DNA of 64,000 nt from Zasmidium citrigriseum (GCA_002786025.1 NHNW01000055.1:62001-126000), one strand, 5' to 3'; positions 1-12,437 are shown, counted from the first letter of the stretch. The notes: generated by a model not told the origin, from the letters alone. Made by a program: numbers and translations.

Positions 1-309
1 AACTTCAGCCTAATGCGTCCAGAGCGAACCTTCATACTTGCGTGACGGTAGAGAAAGAGAGTGCAAGATTTAAGTTTCTAGCTTCGTGCACGTGCCATCA
101 TGTGAATGAATCCCGCGCTTCACATGCTCTTCGGGTGTGCCCGCTTCCGCCGACCTCTCGCAACTTTCTCAGTGCGGCCACCACATCAGCACTTCTTCTT
201 TGCACTCAGACACAACTTCTTCTTCTCTACACACCGCCTGAACTGATCAGCAGCATCAACCTACAACAACACCTCCGGCAGATCCAGCGACCAAGGCGCA
301 GCCGCCATC
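1..309. other. Upstream region of first gene
   Basis: No gene is supported here. The stretch just before the first start codon is rich in CT runs (about 190-250) and in CAACA, as expected for a fungal promoter and 5' leader. Confidence 0.4.
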
Positions 310-1312
310 ATGCGAGTCCTCGCCACACTATTTCTGCTCTTGACGGTAGTCGTATGCTCTGTCCAAGGCTCGCATCTCCAAGACTCGTATGTATGAAGCA
401 ACGCAGCAACTTTTCCGCCACATCTAACACTAAAGTAGGAACGATGAGGAGGGTCGCCGGAATGGTATGGCTACACACGACTGGTCTGAACGCCTCCACG
501 CACACTACGAGATCCTGCCTCATATGAACCTCGCCGACTCTTCACCCGTCCCGATTGAAAACAAGCGCAAGATCTTCGCCGCCGTCTCCGACTACAACCT
601 TGGCTACCAAACCATTCTCGACCGTGCGATTGCGTACGCCAAGTGTATCGAGACGACGCCCGGAACGATCGAGGAGAAGGTCTCGATGTCTCAATGTAGC
701 GACCCTGTGGTACTGCGAACTGTCGACGCCATCTACCTGGAGAAGTTCGTACAAGCCATGATGGACAGACTGGATCATCTCGTCATTCTGGAAGGCATTG
801 ATGACTCGTTACAAGATGCCCTGGATCTCATACTACGCACCGTCGATCTGCGTTGCGACAACGAGAAGGTAGTCGTGGAGACCATGTCAAACATCAAGAG
901 TCAGGGGGGTAGAGCGAATCATTGGTTTGGGCGCATCGAGCGGGGCATCGAGAGCATGGGCGCCAACAGCGCACCTTGGGGAGTTCATCCCGAGGAGATT
1001 CCATGGGGCAGTCCCATGCTGCCTTCTAGGTTCAACGGCACTGATATTTCTGGGCTCAACCCGTATATCCTGAGGAATATCGGAATGATGGAGCACCATG
1101 TGATTGCCATGATGGAGTACGATCGGAGGTCCAAGCAAGGCAATGCACAATCAAAGATGGCATGGCTGTATGAGCAACTCGAGGCGATGATGGGGGCATT
1201 AAGAGAGGTGTACCAGTCCGTTGAGACGGTGCTGGAAGATGTATTCACGATCGCAGAGAGGAAGTCCAAGAAGCCGATCGAGACGCCAGAGGGAGCAAAG
1301 GACGGCCTCTAA
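310..1312 (+). CDS. Secreted protein of unknown function, two exons
   Basis: The start is the ATG at 310 in a GCCGCCATC context. It opens a signal peptide (MRVLATLFLLLTVVVCSVQG) that ends in exon 1 (310-386). The intron has a GTATGT donor at 387 and a CTAAC branch site near 424, and ends at 435 or at 438; both acceptors keep frame. Exon 2 (436-1312) gives about 317 residues in total. The mature part is mostly helical in character, with several HH and Met-rich stretches, and has no motif I recognise. A single-exon model from the ATG at 467 would lose the signal peptide. I infer an extracellular or secretory-pathway protein and cannot name a function. Confidence 0.75.
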
Positions 1313-1691
1313 GAACAAAGGATTCATCTTGGGTTAGAGGGGAGATGGACCTAGCCACTTTCTTGTGGAATTTCACGATCCGTCATCAGAGGCATTGTGC
1401 ACTACGAGTCGATATTGTATTTGCATCACGGAATTGTGACTTTCGGGGACCTTCACTCAAAGGGATTCCTTTCACTTTCGCACATGGACATCGATCGACT
1501 CATTGATCCGCTTCAATGCATTAAATTTGACAAGGTCTGACGCCAAATTGACTACAACATACCCGAGACATAGAACAGGAAAGGGGAAATGGAGTTTCAA
1601 AAAATCAAACGCATTCTTTCCAAAAGCAATCTATTCACAAACCAAAAAAGAAAAGACGCAAAAAATCCTCCTCCCACATCAATCAATCAGC
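1313..1691. other. Intergenic, convergent 3' ends
   Basis: This stretch lies between a plus-strand gene and the 3' end of the minus-strand LPMO gene. It holds A-rich tracts around 1600-1660 that could be 3' UTR. No gene is seen. Confidence 0.4.
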
Positions 1692-2812
1692 TCAATGAAC
1701 CCCATGCTTAAACCTCCGCTTATGCTCCTCCAGCGCGCGCTTCCGACGCTTCGCAATCTTGCCATTGTGGCCTGAACTGTCAGTCAGTCAACATCCCCTT
1801 GGTGCATTTAGACAATGAGAGACTTACAGGTCGTTCCGGGAGCGACGGCTTGTGGCACGGCGCAGTTGTCGACGTCGCAGATGCCGAAGTGCTTGGCGTC
1901 GATGCAGATGATCTCGCCTGGGGAGGGGCAGGAGACTGTGCCGTCGGTGCAGGAGCCGGTGCCTTGTGATGGCGCGGGGGCTGGGGCGGCGGATGAGGGA
2001 GCGGGTGCTGGCGCTGATGGGGCGGGTGGTGCTGCTGGAGCTGAGGATGAGGGTGCTGGAGCTTGACCACCTCCTGAGCCGCTGCCGCCGTTGCCTGCTG
2101 GACACTGGCCAGTCGGGGGAGCCAGTTTATACTTGCTGCCCTCGTTGTGGTTGGTGACGTACTTGCCAGGATTGGGGAACTTGACATTGGTCTGCTCGGT
2201 TGTCGTGCACTGGTTAATCGAAGCAAGGTTGGCGACGAACATCTCTGGGAGACTGTCCATCTCGGAGTCATTGCCTCCAGTGATTTCGGCGTTGATGCAG
2301 TTCATGTACATCTCCCGATTTCCAATTGTGTTGAACCACGTCCAAGCCATAATAGCATGACCGCTCTTGACGCCCTTGGGGATGTTGAACTTGAACTGGT
2401 TGACACACTCGGTGTCATCGCCAGTACACTTCTTCGCCCCAGTCACATCGAGATTGCCGACGGCATCAGAGGGACAGCCACCCTCGAAGGAGTGGATGAC
2501 TTTCCAGGCACTGGGGTTCTTGAGCTTGGCTGGATCAGTTTCATAGGTAATGGCCATTTGACAAGAACCACCGCCGTGAACAGCTGTGTTGGCGCCATTG
2601 CCGAGGTCGAAAGCCAGGAGTTGTTGCGAGCCAGCGGCCATCTTCTGGCCTCCCGAGGTGGGAAGCTTGACGCCGTGGCAGGGGAAGTCGGAGCCTGACG
2701 CATCGAGTGGGGGCTTGACGGCGGTCTCGGGGATCGGGCTGGGAGATGTGATGAAGAGATGGGCTTGGGCGCCTAGCGCAAGGCTGGCGATGGTAGCGAG
2801 TTTGGCGAACAT
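1692..2812 (-). CDS. AA11-like lytic polysaccharide monooxygenase, secreted
   Basis: Exon 1 is 2812-1828 and exon 2 is 1771-1692, with a GTAAGT donor at 1827; the protein is about 353 aa. A 17-residue signal peptide ends in AQA and is followed directly by His18, the N-terminal histidine that with a second His forms the copper brace of LPMOs. The catalytic domain (about 18-230) has paired cysteines (FPCHG, GGSCQM, FEGGCP, MNCINAE) and the segment GHAIMAWTWFN with a candidate second copper histidine. A Pro/Ser/Ala linker (about 250-285) precedes a Cys-rich tail module (GTGSC to GTTC) resembling the X278-type module of fungal AA11 enzymes. After splicing, the C-terminus is strongly basic (KIAKRRKRALEEHKRRFKHG). 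The family oxidatively cleaves chitin or related polysaccharides; the substrate here is inferred. Confidence 0.85.
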
Positions 2813-4503
2813 GTTGTTTGGTGTGGTGTGGTCGGGTCCCGGTGTTGTAGTGCTCTAATGGAGCGCTTTGTAGTTATCGTTCGTTCGACTGGGAACGATG
2901 AGTGTTTCGTAGGTGTCTGTGTTGAAGGGTGAGTGTTCTGGTCTGGAATAGAAGAGCACGCAGTGCAAGGGAGAAGTGGAAGATTTATGAAAGGAAAGGG
3001 GCCATTGACAACACAACAATAAGGCACAACGCATTGTTCCCAAGCAATAAGCCTTTGTTCTCAACGCCGGTGAATGGACTGTTCCCCCATTGTTGCTCTT
3101 TGCGACTCGAGTCTCGGTGAATAGCGCTGTGGCTTAGATCGCACAGCAGTGCAGTATGGCTCCATAGCAATTGAGACAGGAGTTTGTCGTGGCGAGACAA
3201 TGACGAGACCCAAGCAAGCCTCGAGGCAAGCCATGTTCCAGTATTGAAGCCCGTATCTCTCAGAAAGTCAAAAGAGGGTAGACTCACCCAGGTATTCAGA
3301 ATCTCCTCTTCTTGCTCCCTGACTCTTGTGTCGCTGTGCACCGGGAGATGTCGAGGACTCGGCGCCGTCAACTGCGCAAGGTCGGCCTCACGCACCAGCT
3401 CAAGCAAGATGCAGTCGTTCGAGATGGAGTCCAGAGAGCCAAGACAGGGTGATGTAGAAATCTCGAGCTTGCTGAAGTCGAGCAGGCTATGGGACAAAGA
3501 AGACCCACCGAAAACGGCGTCATCAGATTCACAATTCCCAGATCCAATGCGCAGCTGCCATTTTGAAGCACCATGGTGACCTGCTCAGCGCTGTCTGGCA
3601 GGAATCAGACTCCATCGTTGAGAAGGTGTCGCAAAAGGCATCTTGTTGGCTGTAAGGTCGACATATCTCATAAGGGCGACCTGCGAAAGCCCAGCAATTG
3701 CAACAAAGAAAGCCACACCTTTTCCTTTGTACTCCTACGGCGTTTTTAGAACTTCTTGTGGCTTCCAGTAGACGCTTTCGTTGCTTCAAGCGGTAGCGAT
3801 CAGCCAGTGTTTTCCACCTTCCATCAGTGTTGCTTGCTGCTTAGTGATACATTCGACTACACGCTAGGGCAACCCAGTCGACCACATCATCACGTAGTCG
3901 TTCATCCAAATAAGGCCTGCCGTCTTTCCCATTTTCCCTTCTCCAGGTTGATCCCTCGTCTTGGCTGATCAAGCAAGCGATCCCTGCCAAAGCGTAATCG
4001 CACCGGGAACGAAGCGGATGAGCCAGAAACTCCTGACCAGGACCGGCAATTGTCCATTGTGCAAAACAAGGCACCATTGCGCAAAAGCGTCGTCCGGCAG
4101 TCAGCCCACAAGACGCCCAGATTGCTCGACATCAGTCCTGGGACTCAGGAAACTCGTCGTACTGAGGCGACCATGCTTCCGAGAAAGAGTCAGAAGAATG
4201 CAATCGTAACCCGAGACATTACAATAATTCCAGAGCTGTTTCGTAGAGGCGCCAGTCGTTGCTGAGACTCTGCTGCCGTTCGCGAGCAATCCTCAAAGCC
4301 TCTTCACGATGTCCTCGTTTTTCAAAAGTCTGGCTGCTGCAGATCTGGTCCAACGTCCAAAGCGGATATCGGTGAAGCATAGTTGGTCCAGAGAGTCATT
4401 CAGCCCGGAGACGACCCATCAGAGCCCAGGAATGAGTCCAGAATCGAGACTTTTGCCCTCGGAACCAGAATCGAAGTCGCATCCTTCCGTCTCATCCACC
4501 TCT
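2813..4503. other. Intergenic, no convincing gene
   Basis: This is 1.7 kb between two minus-strand genes. The longest open frame is a 170-codon minus-strand one (2985-3497). It has no recognisable motif, and neighbouring plus-strand frames of similar length overlap it. It could be a gene relic, but I cannot support a product. Confidence 0.3.
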
Positions 4504-5930
4504 TCACCCATTCCCTGACCTCGACTGCGACCGAGAATGCGAAGTCCCCATCCCAACCCCATCATAAATCCCAAATCTCCTGGTATCACCCGGGCTCCCA
4601 CTGCCGGGCCACCACTCCCTAACCTCCTCCTCACTGCCCCCCTTAATCGTATACTCAAACTTATCCGGCAACACCACCGCATCCGGCTGCGCAATCTCCA
4701 CATCCTGCTCAATAACCCTCACAACCTGGATCCCCTCCCCCTCACTCATTCGCGCGGGACTCGGCCACGCCAAACGCTGCGTATCCGCGCTTTCCCAAAC
4801 AGTATCACTCGGCGGACCTCTCCTCGCCACAAGTCCAAACCACCTCCTTCGACCAGACCAAGGCGTATGTTTCTTCGCCCAGATGATCACGACGTCAGAG
4901 AGTTTCCGTGGTCGCATGAAAGCTTCTGAACTCCCGCTCCCGTAGCGCTCTTCCCACTCTCGACGCCGCGAATGTGAGGAGCCGAAGATGCGGGGCATGA
5001 GGCGTGCGAGGAGGGCTTTCAGCGTTGGGAGACAGGCGCAGACGATGGCGACGTGGATTTCGGTGGCGGAGAAGGTGGCTAGTGTTGAATTGTCGTAAGC
5101 TGGGTCGAGGGAGTCGGCGACGATGATCAGCGAATGCAATCGTATGACCGCAAGTAGACAGGGCAGACCAGCGAGGACGAATATCCCCATCACCATGAGT
5201 TTTTGCTTTTTGCGGAGTTGGAGGTTCTTAATCCAGGGGAGCGGGAGCACGGCGCAGGAGAAGTCGAGGACCATGCCGAGCGTGCTGTTGATGAGCCAGA
5301 CGACGCTGCGGGCCCAGCATTTGGAGCCGCTGATGTCGGTTGTCCAGAAGGCACTGACGGGGTCGCACATGAAGATGGAGGCGAAGGTTGCCCAGATCAT
5401 TGTGAGGGTGTTGAGGGTTAGGAGGCCGTAGCAGAGGATCCATCTGTCATCATTCATCAGCCGACTCGTATGCGTTGTATCAAGATGTATGGGTTGCGAG
5501 ACTCACCTTCCCCATCCGAAGGCTGCTTGTGGAAATATCCGCATGACCTGCAGGATGATTGAGAGACGGGTGAAGCCAATGCCCAGATGATATAGCCAGA
5601 TACTCGCCCAAAATGCCTTGAGCATGTTCATACTATTCCCTGGATCCAGTGCCGACTGTTTAATACCCAGGCCGAATCGTACTTGTAGGCCGATGCCGGT
5701 GGTCATGCAGAGCGTGAAGAAGAGGGCGATGACGATCATCCAGTCGCTGCGAGGAAACAATGTCAGCGGAATGTGTTGTACGGTCGTTGAAAGAGTGTTT
5801 CGTACTCAATCCCACTATTGCGCACATGTCGCTGCCGCGCATACAGACGACATCCCACGGCTAGTGTCGAGAAGGACGCTAGAACGATGATGACGGCGAG
5901 GACGACTGGCCCCGAAGTGTGGATCGTCAT
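4504..5930 (-). CDS. SAT4/rhodopsin-type integral membrane protein
   Basis: Three exons on the minus strand (5930-5806, 5746-5507, 5443-4504) encode 434 aa; both introns have clean GT/AG ends and matching phases. The start ATG at 5930 opens the first transmembrane segment. Splicing creates the junction GIDDWMIVIA, typical of this large fungal family with a seven-helix rhodopsin-like domain. Further hydrophobic helices follow (WILCYGLLTLNTLTMIWATF, LMVMGIFVLAGLPCLLAVIR). The last third is a hydrophilic cytoplasmic tail rich in Arg, Glu and Ser. The molecular function of the family is unknown; members are frequent near secondary-metabolism genes, which the adjacent methyltransferase and P450 would fit. 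Confidence 0.85.
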
Positions 5931-6668
5931 GGTGTTAGTCCGGTCGTGCTGACCATGCGCTCATGTTGATCCTCACACTCGTACCATCGTCTTCAGATAC
6001 AAGAATGACGATGTTGATGGAGAGAACTGAGGTTCGGCGGTGCGGTCCAGCCCCTCCTCATCACTCATCATCATCCTCGCCCCGAGCGTGTGGTTCCCAT
6101 CACACGTCCCCACGGTTTCGTCCGTCCGAGGGATACCGCCAACTCTCGAAGTTCACCCTTGTTGCGGATGTGCCGGGCGGCATGGTAGAATGCTTGAAGC
6201 CTGCGATTTCTGGATCGAGCCGGTGCTTGAGAACTGTCTGAAAACAAGTTGGACCCTTTGCTGTCAGAGTTCTGTAATGACCATGGTGTGGCAAGTGTTG
6301 CGCACAGTGTTTCCTGTCAGTGTCTCATATCCTTCGATGAGAATGAGAAGGAAAAGAAGACTTACTCGTCCACCAAACCAACACCATCCCAAGTCCCCAG
6401 AATCTGGGGTGCGCCTGGCCCAAGTCGGGGAAGTTCGTTCGCCCTGCAGGGATACTCGTCATCAGCAAGCTGGGATACCATGAGCAGACTGGGTCTATAA
6501 TTGGTGTTGACAGAACTCAACCTCCCAGCCCTATGCTTGTTTGAAAAAGTCAATTCCACTTCGATCTGAAACGTCAGGTGTTGAGCTCGCATTTGTTTGT
6601 GTTGTCGTGATAATCTATGGCAAAGTCCAAGACTGCCCGCTATAACGCTGTCGAGCAAAAGGTGTGCT
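5931..6668. other. Intergenic, no gene seen
   Basis: This stretch lies between the start of the membrane-protein gene and the 3' end of the methyltransferase gene. Only short overlapping frames without motifs are present. It probably contains the promoter of the membrane-protein gene. Confidence 0.4.
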
Positions 6669-7716
6669 TTATCGTCGAGGGAGTGGAGGTTTCTGACCGT
6701 AGACGACATATCTGTGAACATGTCAGCAAAGCGGTGTGGGACGGGGAGGAGACATACAGAGGCAGATAAGTATGAATCCTCTTCTGCTTCCACTCATTCT
6801 TCATCTCCATCAAAAGCACCTCCAACTCCTCCACACTCCACCCAAGCCCATTCGTAAAAGTCCTCACACTCAAGCCACTGATCCCGTCCAGCAAGCCGAC
6901 CAGAAACAGCAAACCCGCCTGTCGTAACTGTCGATTCTTCGGCCAAGGTCCAACAGGAATCTTATAAGGACGAATGGCGACATTGATAAACCCAGCCTCC
7001 TCCATCTTCTGCTTCATGATCTCCGGCCGACATCGTCCCGTCAAACCAAACTTCTGAATGCCTTCCTCCCACAGCCTCTGCCACCTCTCCACGGCACTAT
7101 CAGCAGGCATACTCCCATCATCCGAAGTAAAGTTCAAATCAAACTCCTGATTCTCCACCCACCCACCAGGCTTCATCACCTTGAACGCCTCGCGATAAAA
7201 GAAATCCCAAGACTTGATCGAAAAGCCATTCATCAACCTCGTGTGCACCAGATCGAACTCCTGATTAAACGTCCACGTCTCATCGGCGTCCATAATCTGG
7301 AATTCTAGATTTGGTGGCACGGCGGTCGGTTGGATGGGCGAGAGATCCGTCCCCACGACTTGAGCGTGGGGATTATCATCCGCCATGTCAATCGCCCAGA
7401 TTCCCGTCCCGGTGCCAACGTCCAGAATCATCCTCGGTCGATCGATGGGCGCGATGTAATGCTTCTCCTCCATGGTCAGGCGGATGCTGTGGTAGTGGAT
7501 ATCCATCCTCTCCTGCTCGCGGTCGTCGTTCGGGATGACATATTTCCCTCGACGGAAAGCGTGGTATGTGCGGCCGTTTTCTTGCTCGTATTCGAAGATA
7601 CTGGATGCCACGGATTCTGTGGAGAGGTAGCCTTCGTCGTAGCCGGAGTCGTCGCTGACGCTATCGTCTTGCGAGTCCAGGGCTTGCATGTGCACGTCTC
7701 CGAGCCCCGTCGCCAT
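6669..7716 (-). CDS. LaeA-like SAM-dependent methyltransferase
   Basis: Exon 1 is 7716-6758 and exon 2 is 6711-6669, giving 333 aa. The GTATGT donor and CAG acceptor rebuild the usual family ending YLPLYVVYGQKP. The Rossmann-type methyltransferase domain carries motif I (ILDVGTGTGIWAID, about 97-110), the acidic strand-2 end (VVGTDLSPIQP), and the later FDLVHTR and KPGGWVENQEFD motifs. The N-terminal 60 residues are acidic and Ser-rich and precede YHAFRRGKYVIPNDDREQER, which is characteristic of fungal LaeA-like/TAM-domain proteins. These act on unknown acceptors; LaeA itself controls secondary metabolism. The gene shares an 0.9-kb divergent promoter region with the P450 at 8615. Confidence 0.9.
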
Positions 7717-8614
7717 ATTGCAAGCTGGGATGGAGAAGAGAGGATGAGGAGATCTTTCGCCGGACGGTCATGGCCCAGGACCGGTACTTGAATGGATCTA
7801 ATCACAAGGCGATGTCGGGCGGATAGCAAGGCTGCTTGCTGCTCGTTCGCTTCGCGGCGTCAGTGTTGGACAAGGAAGAATGCACAATTGCGAAGAGATG
7901 GCGTCTTCCACGTGCGGTGGGCGATGGAGAGTGGGTACCGGTATCTCGAGCATCGCCTAATCCACCGCCAGGGGGCTAGACCGGGCGGCGCGTCTTCCCC
8001 GCTGCACGCAATTCGGCGGAGGTGAAGCTAGAGACGGGGCATTTTTGATCTCTTCTTTCTTGCTTGCTACTGCTTCCTCCAGCCTCGCATCATCAATATC
8101 AACGTCAATACTGATGATGAAGGAGCGGAGATGCAAGAAATGCATCCAGGAGGGGCGGAAGGCGCGGTGGATGGCTTGGTCGTCGTCGTTCCATCCTACG
8201 CCATGGCCCTTTCTGTGCAACGGCCAGCACGCGACCTTCCCCATGCAGCAGCGTGCAGACTCGCCTGCAGATTTGTGTCGCCATGTCTCGTGCTAGCCTC
8301 CGACACGGCCGAGGATTGCAGAGACGGTGAGTGGGCGAATTGTGCTTGTTGCATATCTCGCCCATGTCGCTATAAAACACGTCGCACCCATTCCTCCGGG
8401 CCTGCCTTCTCTTTTGCTCGTGACAGCGACATGGGGTCGTCGTTTCCTTCACTCGTTACCACTGCGCTGGATCTGCTCCGGTGAATCAAACCCTTCCGTG
8501 TGACAAGAACAATTCGATTCGGAAAACACACGAATCTGTCATTCCGCTGATTGGCGACGCCTTCCGTACCGACGCTCTGGTTCACGCGTGTGACAATCGC
8601 ATCTGCGCCCGGAG
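7717..8614. other. Divergent promoter region, methyltransferase/P450
   Basis: This 898-bp gap separates two genes transcribed in opposite directions, so it must hold both promoters. I see no gene in it. Confidence 0.5.
8371..8377 (+). promoter_or_regulatory. TATA-like box upstream of P450
   Basis: TATAAAA lies about 240 bp before the P450 start codon at 8615, within the shared divergent region. Its position would give a long 5' leader; the role is inferred. Confidence 0.35.
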
Positions 8615-10227
8615 ATGGCGGCCGAGATGTCGCCTCGTCTTCTCCCCATCCTGGCCTCGGCATTGGTCCTTTTGCTAGGCTACATCCTCGTCGGCGGTAT
8701 CACCAACCATCGCAAACTCCGTCAATTCAAAGGTCCGCCGTTGGCCAGCTTCTCGCGCTTCTGGCTGTTCTGGGAGGAGTGCAGTGCGCGGCTGCCCAAG
8801 TCGCAGCAGGCGGCGCTTAAGCAATATGGTAATCAATCTCAAAAAATGACATATCACAAGCTTACGACGACGATAGGATCTCCGGCCCGAATCGGCCCCA
8901 ATTTGCTCGTAACAGACGATCCCGACCTGATCCGCCACATGAACGCCCCGGGTTCGGCATGGACACGCTCGGGCTGGTACGACGCCATGAAAATGGACCC
9001 TCGCAAAGACAACGTCTTCAGCACACGGAACGAGAGACTCCACGCGGAGCTCAAAGCGAAAGAATCGCCCGGTTACAACGGTCGGGACATCGCCACCTTG
9101 GAGAGCGACATCGACGCCCGGATTGATGATTTGATCTATTTGATCAGGAACACTTATGATGGTGTTTGTATGGACTTCGCAAATGTTGCCAGGTTCTTCA
9201 CGCTCGATGTGTTGAGTACGGTGGCGTTCGGCCGTCCCTTTGGCTTCATGGCCGCTAACGAAGATCTCTGGGGTTACAACCAACTCAACGCCTCGTTCAT
9301 GCTCCTCCTGGGTCTGCAGGCGAACCACAGCAGCATCTACAACATCTTCTCGCACCCCTGGCTCCAAGCCCTCGCAGCACCGAAACCCAGCGATAAAGCA
9401 GGTATAGGCCCCGCCCTGGCCTTCGCGCAGAAAGCGGTCGCGGAGCGATATGGCCCCGATGCCAAAATCAAGAAAGATATGCTGGGGTCTTTTGTTTCCA
9501 AGGGTCTGGATCAGCAACAATGCGAAGTCGAGGCTTTTTTGCAGATTATCGCGGGTTCGGATTCTACGACGGGTGTCCTCCGCGCCGTCATCTTCCTCCT
9601 CGCGGGCTCTCCGACAGCATACTTCAAGCTCCGATCTGAGATCGACAACGCAACGAAGTCACCAGCCGATAAGATTATCCCTTACACAACAACCCTCAAA
9701 CTCCCCTACCTGCAAGCCACAATCCACGAAGCCCTCCGCCTGTACCCGCCGCTCTTCGGCTTAAAATCCAAGGTCTCTCCTCCTGCTGGCGAGACCATCA
9801 ATGGGATTTCCTACCCACCCGGAACGGAAGTCTGTATCTGCGACGACGCAGTCTGTCGACGGAAAGATGTCTTCGGTGAGGATAGCGAGATTTTCCGTCC
9901 TGAACGATTTCTAGAAAGTGTTGTTGGGGAAGAGGTTAGGAGTAAGAGAGTCAGGACTGTGGAGTGCGTCTTCGGAACGGGGAGGTTTCAATGTCTGGGA
10001 CGGCATATTGCGTGGATGGAGTTGAGTAAATCTGTTTTTGAGGTGAGTTTTCCCATACTTTTCCTTTCTGAGGGGATGGTATGCTGACTTGTGATCGTGT
10101 GCAGTTAATCAAGAAATTCGACATCCAAATGGCGGATCCGATGAGAGGAATCGATACGTATGCGCATAATGTGCATATCATGTCGAATATGTTGCTTGTG
10201 ATGCGGCCGCGGGAAGGGAGGGAGTAA
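8615..10227 (+). CDS. Cytochrome P450 monooxygenase (pisatin-demethylase-like group)
   Basis: Three exons (8615-8828, 8877-10042, 10105-10227) encode about 500 aa. The first intron is 48 nt, a multiple of three, so the frame reads through it unspliced; removing it restores KQYGSPARIGPN. An N-terminal membrane anchor (LLPILASALVLLLGYILVGG) is followed by a Pro-rich hinge. The I-helix motif is AGSDSTTG, the K-helix ExxR is HEALR, and the heme loop FGTGRFQCLGRH (about residue 440) supplies the axial Cys. The C-terminal exon ends LLVMRPREGRE. It is an ER-bound haem-thiolate monooxygenase whose substrate cannot be read from sequence. The methyltransferase neighbour suggests a small biosynthetic or detoxification locus. 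Confidence 0.92.
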
Positions 10228-10445
10228 TGGGGTGAAACGACAGTGTTAGATGAACAGCAGAGATACCCTGATATGACCATTTTCTATTCTTTCTTGATAG
10301 ATTTACTACAGAGTGATGTCTCAAGAACCTCCCGCCCGTCCCGCAAGTCTAAACATTGTCATAGTTACAAGGCACCTACGTAAGGTGCTCAATGTCTCTT
10401 CTGTGGCTGGCTGAACGCGAATCCGACCCGATTCCCGCTCTACTC

Positions 10446-12437
10446 CTACTCCTCAACCCCAACCCCACCCATCCTCGCCCGAACATCCCTAACCAGCCCC
10501 TTCGCCTCCTCAACCTCCACCCCGTCCTGACAAAGTTCATTCGCCAACTCCACACACCTCCTCCACTCCCCACAACTATAACTCCATCTCGCGAGCCAAA
10601 GCCTCGCCCTCGAAGTAATCTGTGTGACGCCTAATCCTTCGCTCCCATCTTGCTCTTCAGGTCCTTCTTCTTGCGCGAGACAGAGTTCCATGTATGCTGC
10701 TGCTTCATCCCAGTTGGACTCTTTCTCGTAGAGCAAAGCGATGTCGTAGAGGACTTGTGGGTCGAGAGCGCCACCGACGGCGTAGGCTAGGGGGTCGCTG
10801 GAGGTTGCTGTGGAGTCGATTTGACTGCCTACGATGAGGGCTCGTTTGAAGGCCTGAATGGCGTTTGTTATTTTGCCGCATTTGCTGTATGCATTTCCAA
10901 CGGCGGCCCACATTTTGGGATCTCCCCCGCAGAGGGAGGCGGCCCGTTGGTAGTAGAAGAGACTGTAGCTGTGGCATTCGAGCATTTCGTAGCCTTGGCC
11001 TAGTCCGTACCAGGCGCGGTAGTCTTTCCGATTGGTGTCGACTGCGCGGCGGTAGGATTCGATTGCTGCTTGGGTGTTTTTTAGTTCGATGTATTCGTGG
11101 CCCATCAATGTCCAGGCTGCTTGGAAGTTGCGGTCTAGAGCAAGAGCGCGGCGGAAGTGGAGGACGGCTTTTTCGTGTTCGGCGATGAGGCTGTAGTAGT
11201 TTCCGAGGATGCAGTTCGTTTCCGGGCGGAATTTGTCGGTTTCGGTGGCCATGGCGGCGAGGGTGGCGAGTTTGGGGCGGTTGTCAAGGACGTAGAGGAG
11301 GTTGCTGTAGATTTCCATGCCGTCGAGGCGGTGGGGTTGGGTTTTGATGAGGTTGTCGAAGATGTCGATTGCGGTCGCGTGGTCGCGGGCGTGGTAGAGG
11401 AGGAGGGCTTTTTGTTGTTGGAGGAAGGGGGAGCGGGGGAAGATGGCTTGCATTTGGTCGATGGTGTTGTAGACTTCTGGTTCCTGGAGAAAGAGCTCTT
11501 GGCTGCAGTGGATATGGAAGAAGAAAGCCATGACGTTGCGAGGGAGGTGTTGGCCTAGTGCTTGGAGTTCGTCGGCGGATTCTACTAGGGATGCAAGTTC
11601 CAGCCATGCGGACCAATTGAAGGGGTTGATGTTGACGCTTCGGAGTAGCCATTGCTTGGCGAGAACTTCTGATTTGGACTTGATGAGGATGATGCCGTAG
11701 AGGTAGTCCAGCCACCCTTGGGAATTGGTCAGATCTTGAAGACCTCCTCGTGCGTTGAAGTACTCTTCTAGAGTTGAAGCAATGCCAGAAACTTCTTTAT
11801 TAGCAGTAGCAGGGCCATCATGAGGTCCAAGAATCATCTCGGAATCCTCGTTCTTTCGCTTCTCTCCCGACAAATACCTGGCGTACAGTGCGAGGAAGAG
11901 AGACCTCTGGCTGACATTCTTCGGTAGCTTCGGAGCTTGCATCTTGGGGGCTTTCGAGGAAAGTGAAGATTGATTCCGATGGTGGCCTGCCTTCCCAGGA
12001 GTGCCCTGAACTTGGATCTTGGAAGGCGAAAAGGGCTGATGGGAGGGAGTCGAGTGAGGGACCTGAGTCGGCAAGAAAACAGCAGCACATCGATCGAATT
12101 CTCGACAGTCAAAGAAGGATTTGGCCATCAGGTAACGAGGGTACTCCTTCGCCTCCAGTCTCGCTTCTTTCCGGTCGTGGTTGGTGGGCTGAATGGGTGA
12201 AGGGAGGTCGTCGTCATCGATTTCGGTATCTGAAGTATCAGGATTGCTGTCGGTCGTTTCGAGCGAGTTGAGGAGTTCTGCCGTCCTGGAGACACCATGT
12301 TAGATGCTTCATCCTGCGATATCTTGAGATTCACCCCACCATTTCGCGGCAAAGTAGAGGCATCGCTCGTTGCAGGCCTGGACGGCTTGCTGGAGCTGAG
12401 CCTGCAGCTCGGTCTGTTGATCGCTCGATATTCCCAT
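10446..12437 (-). CDS. APC8/cdc23: Anaphase-promoting complex subunit 8 (Cdc23)
   Basis: Exon 1 (12437-12340) and exon 2 (12285-10446) join in phase and give about 645 aa. The N-terminus has MGISSDQQTELQ, then the junction AAKWTAELLNSLE and AKEYPRYLMAKSFFDCREFD, typical of APC8/Cdc23. The rest is a tandem array of TPR repeats, including RRALALDRNFQAAWTLMGHE, NTQAAIESYRRAVDTNRKDY and RAWYGLGQGYEMLECHSYSL. APC8 is a scaffold subunit of the nuclear APC/C ubiquitin ligase that drives mitotic exit. It is an essential housekeeping gene and marks this part of the window as core genome. It is divergent from the FPP synthase gene. Confidence 0.92.

Noticed and set aside
1780..2271. 163-codon Pro/His-rich minus-strand ORF
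   Set aside because: It is an alternate-frame reading of the LPMO linker region.
2985..3497. 170-codon minus-strand ORF
   Set aside because: It overlaps open frames on the plus strand and has no recognisable domain; splice joining with upstream frames did not give a coherent protein.
8675..9520. 281-codon minus-strand ORF across the P450 gene
   Set aside because: It is a shadow of the P450 coding strand; it has no motif, and the plus strand has full P450 signatures.
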